From Candidatus Dojkabacteria bacterium (lineage in GTDB: Bacteria; Patescibacteriota; Dojkabacteria; SC72), in NCBI GenBank assembly GCA_012511375.1, contig JAAZGF010000023.1:1-13394 (forward strand): a stretch of DNA of 13,394 nucleotides. The letters run 5' to 3'. The position numbers and the translations under genes were made by a program. Positions within the stretch are counted from its first letter, which is position 1, and every line of letters begins with the position of its first letter. Shown here piece after piece: positions 8,301-13,394 of the stretch. The notes below the pieces were generated by a model. That model saw only the letters and a list, made by a program, of their open reading frames with translations, ran no database searches and was not told where the DNA came from.

Positions 8301-8329
8301 TTGTACAAAGTATAATTTTCTGTTAAAAT
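8301..8329 (+). promoter_or_regulatory. Candidate promoter of the rpsF-ssb-rpsR operon
   Basis: TTGTAC (8301-8306) is followed after 17 nt by TAAAAT (8324-8329). The -10 is preceded by TG one base upstream (TGTTAAAAT, 8321-8329), an extended -10 arrangement. Transcription would start near 8336, giving a leader of about 29 nt before rpsF. A second perfect TATAAT at 8311-8316 is an alternative. The rest of the 172-bp gap after ychF shows no small gene; its left half is pyrimidine-rich (8213-8253). I see no room for an elaborate S6:S18 autoregulatory leader downstream of this promoter. Confidence 0.5.
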
Positions 8330-8364
8330 CCTTCTGTTTAATAATAATTTTAACTAATTGATAA

Positions 8365-8721
8365 ATGCTTGTTAAAAAAGAAAAGAAATTGAAAGATTAC
8401 GAAATGATGGTTGCCCTTAAACCATTACTACCAGATGATTTAAGAAAGGAACTTCATAAAGAATTTGTAGATATGGTGGAGAAAGATAAGGGAGAGATAT
8501 TGGATGTAGATGTATGGGGAAAGAGATATTTAGCATATGAAATAGATGGACATAATGAAGGATATTATATGATATATGATTTTAAAGCTATTCCAGAAAA
8601 TGTTGCAGAGATGAGAAGGCAGTTGGAATTAAAGCAAGAAATACTTCGTTTTATGATAATAGAGATAGAGGATGTTAGTACAATAGGTAAAAGCATTAAA
8701 AAGAAAGAATTAAATATTTAA
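8365..8721 (+). CDS. rpsF: 30S ribosomal protein bS6
   Basis: Small-subunit protein that binds 16S rRNA as a heterodimer with bS18, encoded two genes downstream. The 118-aa protein shows the S6 ferredoxin-like pattern: YEMMVALKPLL at the first strand, WGKRYLAYEIDGHNEGYYM in the middle, and ELKQEILRFMIIEIE near the end. It is slightly longer than the usual 95-100 residues, with a basic N-terminal extension (MLVKKEKKLKD) and a lysine-rich tail. No Shine-Dalgarno precedes the ATG; the upstream bases are AT-only apart from single G and C positions. First gene of the conserved rpsF-ssb-rpsR operon; the gap to ssb is 60 nt. Confidence 0.95.
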   Translation: MLVKKEKKLKDYEMMVALKPLLPDDLRKELHKEFVDMVEKDKGEILDVDVWGKRYLAYEIDGHNEGYYMIYDFKAIPENVAEMRRQLELKQEILRFMIIEIEDVSTIGKSIKKKELNI

Positions 8722-8781
8722 TAGAAATTTAATAATAAGCTTGTAAAGTTAAAGGTAAGTTAAATTATTATATATATAAAA

Positions 8782-9255
8782 ATGGCAGCAAGATCTTTAA
8801 ATAAGGTTCTCCTAATAGGGAACTTAACAAGGGATCCGGAGATGAGATATACAAGCTCTGGAACACCTGTAGTTACATTTGGAATGGCTACAAATAAGTC
8901 TTGGAAGGATTCTGAAGGTGATACTAAGGAACTAGCAGAATTCCATAATTTGGTTGCATGGAATAAAATTGCTGAGATATGTCAGCAATTACTTGCGAAA
9001 GGAATGAAGGTGTATATAGAGGGCTCTTTGAATACTAGATCATGGGAAGGAGAGGATGGTGTTACAAGGTACAAGACTGAGATAAGAGTAGATAACATGA
9101 TTCTACTTGATAGCAAAGGAAAAGATGGAGTAGGGCTTGATGATGCAGAGGAGCCTAAGGAACAAGAAGCAGAGGAACCTAAGGAAGAAGAAGAGGAAGA
9201 ACCAAAAGAAGACTCTCAAGGGGAAGATCCTTTAGATGATGATCTTCCATTTTAA
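8782..9255 (+). CDS. ssb: Single-stranded DNA-binding protein
   Basis: Binds single-stranded DNA during replication, repair and recombination and recruits partners through its C-terminal tip. The 157-aa protein has a typical OB-fold over residues 1 to about 115 (LNKVLLIGNLTRDPEMRYT, EFHNLVAWNKIAE, GMKVYIEGSLNTRSW, RVDNMILLD). An acidic low-complexity linker with three EEPKE-like units follows, then the canonical acidic tip DDDLPF. The 60-nt gap after rpsF ends in an AT-rich run with TATATA (8771-8776) 5 nt before the ATG, so an internal promoter giving a nearly leaderless ssb message is possible. The location between rpsF and rpsR is the standard bacterial arrangement. Confidence 0.97.
   Translation: MAARSLNKVLLIGNLTRDPEMRYTSSGTPVVTFGMATNKSWKDSEGDTKELAEFHNLVAWNKIAEICQQLLAKGMKVYIEGSLNTRSWEGEDGVTRYKTEIRVDNMILLDSKGKDGVGLDDAEEPKEQEAEEPKEEEEEEPKEDSQGEDPLDDDLPF
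9148..9210 (+). repeat. In-frame EEPKE repeats in the SSB linker
   Basis: Three imperfect units encode GAG-GAR-CCN-AAR-GAA (starts about 9148, 9172 and 9196-9199) within the SSB linker. The coding stays in frame and keeps the DDDLPF tip. This is probably a slippage-prone, length-variable acidic linker, not a separate element. Confidence 0.6.
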
Positions 9256-9274
9256 TTTCAGAGCAGTTTAAAAG

Positions 9275-9628
9275 ATGTCAGATACAAAGAAAGATATAGA
9301 AGAGAAAACTCAAGGCCCTAGTTTAGGGGATGTTTTTGATGATTCTAGCATAGTAGAAGATGAGGATTCATCAGGGGGAGCAATGTCTAAGAAAAAATTC
9401 AGGAAAAGAAGAAAACCTCTACAGAATCTTAAATGTAGTTTCTGTGAAGCTGGAATTAAGAATATTTCTTACAAAGATGTTTATCAATTAAAGAAATATA
9501 CATCAGTAAGAGGTAAGATAATCTCTACAGAAAAATCCGGAATATGTCATAAACATCAAAGGAATCTTAAAAGAGCAATAAAAAGAGCTAGGTATATGGC
9601 TCTTCTGCCATATGCTCTTAAGGATTAA
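9275..9628 (+). CDS. rpsR: 30S ribosomal protein bS18, zinc-binding (C+) type, with possible acidic N-terminal extension
   Basis: Partner of bS6 on the 30S platform. The S18 core begins near residue 37 (MSKKKFRKRRKPLQN). It contains CSFC (C54, C57) and CHKH (C91, H94), a C-x2-C...C-x2-H set matching the zinc-binding C+ type, followed by QRNLKRAIKRARYMALLPY. From the ATG at 9275 the protein is 117 aa, with about 36 extra acidic residues (VFDDSSIVEDEDSS). From the internal ATG at 9383 it would be 81 aa, the usual S18 length, and that ATG is preceded by the G-rich, SD-like AGGGGGAG (9373-9380). The longer form is listed because the frame is open and its start lies 19 nt after ssb, but the start is unresolved. 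Last gene of the operon. Confidence 0.94.
   Translation: MSDTKKDIEEKTQGPSLGDVFDDSSIVEDEDSSGGAMSKKKFRKRRKPLQNLKCSFCEAGIKNISYKDVYQLKKYTSVRGKIISTEKSGICHKHQRNLKRAIKRARYMALLPYALKD
9373..9380 (+). promoter_or_regulatory. Shine-Dalgarno-like AGGGGGAG before internal rpsR ATG
   Basis: AGGGGGAG ends 2 nt before the in-frame ATG at 9383 (4 nt if only AGGGGG pairs). It is the most SD-like site seen before any candidate start here. It would yield a standard-length S18 of 81 aa. The spacing is short, and the bases also encode Ser-Gly-Gly, so it may be coincidental. Confidence 0.3.
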
Positions 9629-9652
9629 GGTGAGATTAAACTTTGTATTAGG

Positions 9653-9679
9653 AAGGGGATAGTAAAATATCCCCTTTTT
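9653..9679 (+). terminator. Rho-independent terminator of the rpsF-ssb-rpsR operon
   Basis: A perfect 9-bp stem, AAGGGGATA (9653-9661) with TATCCCCTT (9668-9676), encloses the 6-nt loop GTAAAA. The run of five T (9675-9679) begins inside the stem's 3' arm. It lies 24 nt after the rpsR stop and marks the operon end before the next promoter. Confidence 0.9.
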
Positions 9680-9680
9680 G

Positions 9681-9712
9681 TTGAAAAGAAACTCTCTTTT
9701 AAGTAATATATT
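9681..9712 (+). promoter_or_regulatory. Promoter of the two-gene uncharacterised module
   Basis: TTGAAA (9681-9686), one mismatch from the -35 consensus, begins just after the terminator T-run. TAATAT (9704-9709) follows at a 17-nt spacing. TATATT (9707-9712), a closer -10 match, ends exactly 6 nt before the ATG at 9719 but has a 20-nt spacer. With either hexamer the transcript would begin 0-3 nt before the start codon. Confidence 0.55.
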
Positions 9713-9718
9713 AAAGTA

Positions 9719-11071
9719 ATGAAAAATCTGTCCTTGTTAGAAAAAAATGCATACCTAAGCATAATTATCAAAGATAATGGGATTTGGGCACACTTAGCAT
9801 ATACTGATTTTAATGCTGGAAGAGAGTATATTCTTTCTGATTTTACAGATTTGACTCCTTTAAGGTACAGGTTAGATGATGACGTTTTTAACAGAAAATT
9901 TTGGCAAGAGTATTTTTTAAATTTGGAAGGAGTGTTTGATTGGCGATTATTAAACAAAAGCAAGGATTCTCCTTTCATATCAATAGATTTCAAAAGGGAA
10001 GGGGAAGGAGTCTCAGGAATAAGGATGCAGATAGATGATAATCAAAGGTTCTTTGATAAGATTTTTGCATCTATCAGAGAGTTTTCTAAAGATATAGCTC
10101 TTCGGGTAATAGATGATCTCTACGTTCAAAAAGTTTTAGAGGGTGTTCTTCAAAGGACGGAATACGATGATTTGTTGTATGTGGATATGGATCTCTTAGA
10201 TTTTTCAGTATTTAGGGCAAGGAAAGTATATGACAGAAAAAACAATGGAGAGAGTGTAGTTTTTTCGAAAGCTAAAATAAACTGGAAAGATGAGCTTTCA
10301 GTTATAGATTCTATAATGGATTCTAGATTTAAGGCTTTTCTAGCAACAGAATTAAGCACAAAAGAGATACTTAACTATTGGAGTAATTTTGTGTCAAACA
10401 GAGTTCTTTTTTCAGAAGATCCCAATATTATAGATATTTTAAGGTCATACAGTACAATTCAAGGTCATTCGATACATAGAGATAATGCAGAGAAAATTGA
10501 TAATTTTGGTCTTTCAAAAGGAGAGTCTGCTTTAATAGTATCAGGATATATTCCAAGAATATTACAAGAATCTAAGACCTTACTTTGCTTAATAGATGGG
10601 CTTGAGTTAAATGGAAACTTTGATTGCTATTGGGATCTTGATATGAAGATTCTTTGTTACGGTAGAAGCTTTTCTGAGGGAACCAATGCAGTAGATATCA
10701 TATTAACAAGAAAGGAACTTCTTTCTCTTGCCTCTAAGGTATTAATACCCTATACAAATGTAGATAAGAAGAACAAAGTAGTATTTTCGGGTACGCTTGA
10801 ATCTTTGAGTGGTGGTAAAAGTGAGTTTTTTGCTCTTTCATCTGAGTTTGCTCACTTACAGTTTCCTCAACATACAGAAAAATTAGTAGTAGAAGGGGAG
10901 TTTAAAAATGGGACGTATTTACAACCAAGTAACCAAAAAAGTATAGGTTTTGTTTCTAAACCAGAGACTAAAAAATATGATTCATTACTGATAGACGCAA
11001 GAGTTAGGCCTATTATTTATGGTCCTGATAGTTATGCTAACAAATTAAAATTACAGAAATGGATTAAATGA
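9719..11071 (+). CDS. Uncharacterised protein, possibly degenerate actin-like (ASKHA) fold
   Basis: 450-aa cytoplasmic protein (no signal peptide or membrane helix seen) that I do not recognise with certainty. Three spaced segments resemble the nucleotide-site strands of ASKHA proteins. These are YLSIIIKDNGIWAHLAYTD (12-30, phosphate-1-like), DLLYVDMDLLDFSVFRARK (about 151-169, phosphate-2-like with D156 and D158) and ALIVSGYIPRIL (271-282, adenosine-motif-like). The following LCLIDGLELNGNFDCYWDLD recalls the C-terminal part of MutL-type glutamate-mutase-associated proteins. The glycines of the consensus motifs are mostly missing, so ATP binding may be lost. It starts just downstream of its promoter and overlaps the next gene by 4 bases (ATGA), implying translational coupling. 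A tandem TGA TAG ends the frame. The ASKHA link is inference by eye. Confidence 0.85.
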   Translation: MKNLSLLEKNAYLSIIIKDNGIWAHLAYTDFNAGREYILSDFTDLTPLRYRLDDDVFNRKFWQEYFLNLEGVFDWRLLNKSKDSPFISIDFKREGEGVSGIRMQIDDNQRFFDKIFASIREFSKDIALRVIDDLYVQKVLEGVLQRTEYDDLLYVDMDLLDFSVFRARKVYDRKNNGESVVFSKAKINWKDELSVIDSIMDSRFKAFLATELSTKEILNYWSNFVSNRVLFSEDPNIIDILRSYSTIQGHSIHRDNAEKIDNFGLSKGESALIVSGYIPRILQESKTLLCLIDGLELNGNFDCYWDLDMKILCYGRSFSEGTNAVDIILTRKELLSLASKVLIPYTNVDKKNKVVFSGTLESLSGGKSEFFALSSEFAHLQFPQHTEKLVVEGEFKNGTYLQPSNQKSIGFVSKPETKKYDSLLIDARVRPIIYGPDSYANKLKLQKWIK

Positions 11072-12102
11072 TAGTAAGGCACAAGATTTTTGAAAAATAT
11101 GATAATTACAAATTTAACATCCCGTACAAATCTGGGGATATGCCTCTGTTGGATAGGGGAGAAAGGATAAAGGAAGGTACTGAGATAATAAAAAAAAGAG
11201 GAAGTAGTATTAAATTTTCTTTCTATCTTCCAGAACAGATAGGTGTCTCTGTTGCAGAAATAGGGAAGAGTCTTAAGTGTATAGATGGAGAGTTTGTTAA
11301 TGAAGGGGATGTTCTAGCAGAAAAGGTCGTAATGAAGGGTTTAAATGTTAGGAAGTTAATATCTCCTGCAGAAGGAGTGGTAGATCTTTCTAGGATAGAG
11401 AAGGGGTACTTGGGACTGTTAGGAGAGGAAAGTGAAGTAATAGTAAAAAGTACATTTCAAGGGTTGGTAGAGAGTATAACTCCCGTTGATGGGATAAGTA
11501 TAACATCAGATGCATTTGCTTTAGATGTGCTAGCAATAGCCGATTCTTTTCTTGAAGAGAGCAGAGGGGGAAAGAAAATAGTTGGAGAGTTTCTAGTGTT
11601 AGGGGATGGAAAGGATCTTCTTTTGGATGTACAAGATTTAGAGTGTGAAGATAAGGTAGTTTTTGTAGGGAAATATTTACACCCAGAGCTAATGCACAAT
11701 CTTTTTGAAAGAGGTGCATCATTTATCTTAACCTATTCAATGGAATATGAAGATTTTAGAAAACAAGGACTTCCTGTTGGAGTTATTGGAGGTTTTGGAG
11801 AGATATATTCAGGGAGAAGTATGTTAGAGTTGATTGCTTCTATGAACGGGAAATTTGTAGTAGTAGATTACTTAGAGAGTCAGATTTTCTTTGTAACTAG
11901 TAGTACAACATACCAGAGTAAGGAAGATCTTTTTGTTAAATCTGCTGTCGGTAGTCGGGTAATATCAAGGTCATTGTCTAATTATGGTATGTTAGGGGAG
12001 ATAGTTTCTGTAGAAGAATACAATCTTTTTGTAACTGTAGAATGGGAGACAGGTCATAGGTCAATGTTAAATATCGGTAGTCTAGAATTTGTTTCCTTTT
12101 AG
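11068..12102 (+). CDS. Uncharacterised protein with lipoyl-like barrel-sandwich and KOW-like segments
   Basis: 344-aa protein without an obvious signal peptide or transmembrane helix, translationally coupled to the 450-aa gene by an ATGA overlap. Its N-terminal third shows repeated barrel-sandwich-hybrid wording: GDMPLLDRGERIKEGTEI, then GEFVNEGDVLAEK, RKLISPAEGVVDLSRIEKG and FQGLVESITPVDGISI. The middle (about 165-275) alternates strands and helices, with HPELMHNLFERGASFIL and LPVGVIGGFGEIYSG, perhaps a small alpha/beta domain. The C-terminus, AVGSRVISRSLSNYGMLGEI then VTVEWETGHR, resembles a KOW/SH3-like barrel that in other proteins contacts RNA or ribosomes. No catalytic motif is evident. 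A scaffold or RNA/protein-binding partner of the upstream protein is the most economical guess, and the function is unknown. Confidence 0.85.
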   Translation: MIVRHKIFEKYDNYKFNIPYKSGDMPLLDRGERIKEGTEIIKKRGSSIKFSFYLPEQIGVSVAEIGKSLKCIDGEFVNEGDVLAEKVVMKGLNVRKLISPAEGVVDLSRIEKGYLGLLGEESEVIVKSTFQGLVESITPVDGISITSDAFALDVLAIADSFLEESRGGKKIVGEFLVLGDGKDLLLDVQDLECEDKVVFVGKYLHPELMHNLFERGASFILTYSMEYEDFRKQGLPVGVIGGFGEIYSGRSMLELIASMNGKFVVVDYLESQIFFVTSSTTYQSKEDLFVKSAVGSRVISRSLSNYGMLGEIVSVEEYNLFVTVEWETGHRSMLNIGSLEFVSF

Positions 12103-12104
12103 AG

Positions 12105-12110
12105 TATAAT
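12105..12110 (+). promoter_or_regulatory. Candidate -10 element (TATAAT) before the S41 protease gene
   Basis: A perfect TATAAT lies 2 nt after the stop of the 344-aa gene. It would start transcription near 12117 with an 18-nt leader. No convincing -35 is visible at 16-18 nt. A second, weaker TATAGA at 12123-12128 ends 6 nt before the ATG at 12135. The protease may therefore have its own promoter as well as read-through from upstream. Confidence 0.45.
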
Positions 12111-12134
12111 ATTTTAATTCAGTATAGAAGAATT

Positions 12135-13358
12135 ATGCAAGAAGTGGGCAAACAAAAGAAATTTAGCAGGATATTAGGTTTAGGAATACTTTTAGTCCTT
12201 ATATTTGCATTAGGTATAGTTTTAGGAAGGACAGTGGGAGAAGATGTTAAATTCTCAGGCTTTGGAGTATCTGAAGAGTTAGATATGACACTCTTTTGGA
12301 AGGTTTTGGATATAACGAAGGGAGTATATGTGGATGGAGAGGAAATAGAGAGCCAAGAGCTTGTCTACGGAGCCATAAAAGGGATGATAAATTCTATTGA
12401 AGATCCAGCTACGGTATTTTTAACACCAGAAGAGACTAAGGAGTTTAAACAAGCAAGTGAAGGTAAGTATTTTGAAGGAATAGGGGCAGAATTGGGCTAT
12501 AATAATAGTCAAATAATTATTGTTACTCCTTTGGAAGGCTCTCCTGCAAAAGAAGCAGGGATTAGGCCAGGGGACTATATTTTGAAGATAGATGATTATG
12601 AATTAACAATAAATGATACTGTGTATGATGCTGTTGCAAAAATCAGAGGAGAGGCAGGTACGGAAGTTACATTAACAATTCTCCATCCAGGAGAGATGCT
12701 GCCTGTGGAGATAACCATTGTTAGAAAAGAGATTACCGTTCCTAGCATGACTCTGGAATATATGGGGGAAAATAGTGAAATAGCATATCTAAATGTAGGC
12801 AGATTTACAGAAGCTACTTATCAGGGTTGGGTAAAGAAATGGAAAGCAGAAGCGGAAAAGATTAAGGCATCTGGAGTAGATAAGATGATATTAGATTTGA
12901 GAGGTAATCCAGGAGGTTTTTTTGATGCTGCTGTATATGCTGCAGATGATTTTCTTGGTGAGGGTTTTGTAATTTCTAAACAGAGTGATGCAAAGGGTAG
13001 GGTAACAGATTTCAATTCTACAAAAGGAGGATTGCTAGAAGATATTGAAGTTATAGTCTTGGTGAATTCAGGAAGTGCCTCTGCATCTGAAATCCTTGCG
13101 GGAGCGTTACAGCACTCGGGTAGGGCACAAGTTCTAGGAGAGACAACTTTTGGGAAAGGTACAGCACAGAAGACTTTTGATCTAACTGATGGGTCTTCCT
13201 TGCATGTAACGATTTTAAAGTGGTTACTTCCAGATGGAACTCAGATAGAGAAAGAAAATTCTGTAGTTCCAGATATAGAAGTAGTGTTAACAAATCAAGA
13301 TTTTTTGGAGGGTACAGACCCTCAGCTTGAGAAAGCTATTGAGATTTTATCTAAATAA
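12135..13358 (+). CDS. S41 family C-terminal processing peptidase (CtpA/Prc-like)
   Basis: Membrane-anchored serine protease that trims or degrades exported proteins from their C-termini. The 407-aa protein starts with a basic stretch and one hydrophobic helix (about residues 14-32, ILGLGILLVLIFALGIVLG), a signal anchor that places the rest outside. An N-terminal helical region precedes a PDZ domain (about 112-200, with GKYFEGIGAEL, PLEGSPAKEAGIRPGDYIL). The S41 core follows with LDLRGNPGGFFDAAV. The catalytic dyad is intact: S316 in SGSASASEIL and K341 in TFGKGTAQ, 25 residues apart as in E. coli Prc. The gap after the 344-aa gene is 32 nt. A functional link to that pair is possible but unproven, since a TATAAT sits in the gap. 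Confidence 0.95.
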   Translation: MQEVGKQKKFSRILGLGILLVLIFALGIVLGRTVGEDVKFSGFGVSEELDMTLFWKVLDITKGVYVDGEEIESQELVYGAIKGMINSIEDPATVFLTPEETKEFKQASEGKYFEGIGAELGYNNSQIIIVTPLEGSPAKEAGIRPGDYILKIDDYELTINDTVYDAVAKIRGEAGTEVTLTILHPGEMLPVEITIVRKEITVPSMTLEYMGENSEIAYLNVGRFTEATYQGWVKKWKAEAEKIKASGVDKMILDLRGNPGGFFDAAVYAADDFLGEGFVISKQSDAKGRVTDFNSTKGGLLEDIEVIVLVNSGSASASEILAGALQHSGRAQVLGETTFGKGTAQKTFDLTDGSSLHVTILKWLLPDGTQIEKENSVVPDIEVVLTNQDFLEGTDPQLEKAIEILSK

Positions 13359-13376
13359 TTTTTTATAGACTTTAAT

Positions 13377-13394
13377 ATGGAAGAGAAAAAAGCA
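13377..13394 (+). CDS. Possible start of the next gene (truncated by window end)
   Basis: An ATG 18 nt after the S41 stop opens six codons (MEEKKA) that run to the window edge. It is preceded by TATAGA (13364-13369) with a 7-nt gap, similar to other starts here. Too short to assign a product. Confidence 0.35.

Noticed and set aside
1..13394. Alternative genetic code with UGA as Gly (Gracilibacteria/Absconditabacteria)
   Set aside because: All genes give full-length family-sized proteins under the standard code with no in-frame TGA. The one TGA stop (11069-11071) forms the ATGA overlap, though it is followed by TAG and so is not proof alone.
1..13394. CRISPR arrays, tRNA or rRNA genes, insertion sequences
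   Set aside because: No regularly spaced repeats, tRNA-like cloverleaf segments, transposase motifs or flanking inverted repeats were seen. Intergenic gaps are all under 180 bp.

Overview
The window looks like a chromosome segment from a reduced-genome bacterium of the Candidate Phyla Radiation (Patescibacteria). The DNA is A+T-rich, with purine-rich coding strands and Arg codons mostly AGA/AGG. Genes are tightly packed, and starts mostly lack a Shine-Dalgarno sequence. An archaeal-type AMP phosphorylase sits beside a ribose-1,5-bisphosphate isomerase, a pairing known from archaea and several CPR lineages (Dojkabacteria/WS6, Katanobacteria/WWE3 and Microgenomates are candidates). The recognisable genes, including YchF, S6, SSB and S18, are bacterial. 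All genes read through under the standard code, so a UGA=Gly lineage is unlikely. The phylum cannot be fixed from this window alone.

Layout. Positions 1-1197 hold the 3' part of a CCA-adding tRNA nucleotidyltransferase. Positions 1261-5167 are a same-strand cluster: a metallo-beta-lactamase/beta-CASP RNase, ribose-1,5-bisphosphate isomerase and AMP phosphorylase. Positions 5160-7013 (minus strand) encode a secreted, membrane-anchored transglutaminase-like protein; its end overlaps AMP phosphorylase by 8 bp. A 72-bp divergent promoter region then leads to the ATPase/GTPase YchF (7086-8192). Next is the classical rpsF-ssb-rpsR operon (8365-9628), which ends in a clear intrinsic terminator with no rplI following. 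Positions 9719-12102 hold two uncharacterised genes joined by a 4-base ATGA overlap. Positions 12135-13358 encode an S41 C-terminal processing protease with an N-terminal membrane anchor, and a further gene may begin at 13377.

How the genes may work together. The RNase could release nucleoside monophosphates from RNA. AMP phosphorylase would convert these to ribose-1,5-bisphosphate, and the isomerase would make ribulose-1,5-bisphosphate for a RuBisCO encoded elsewhere; no RuBisCO gene lies in the window. The adjacency suggests that RNA scavenging and the AMP pathway are expressed together. The two uncharacterised genes are the best candidates for something undescribed. The first has weak resemblance to an actin-like (ASKHA) fold. 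The second combines lipoyl-like barrel-sandwich patterns with a C-terminal KOW-like segment.

A recurring regulatory pattern is a -10-like hexamer ending only 6-7 nt before the start codon (ychF, the 450-aa gene, possibly the S41 gene and the gene at 13377). This suggests leaderless mRNAs.
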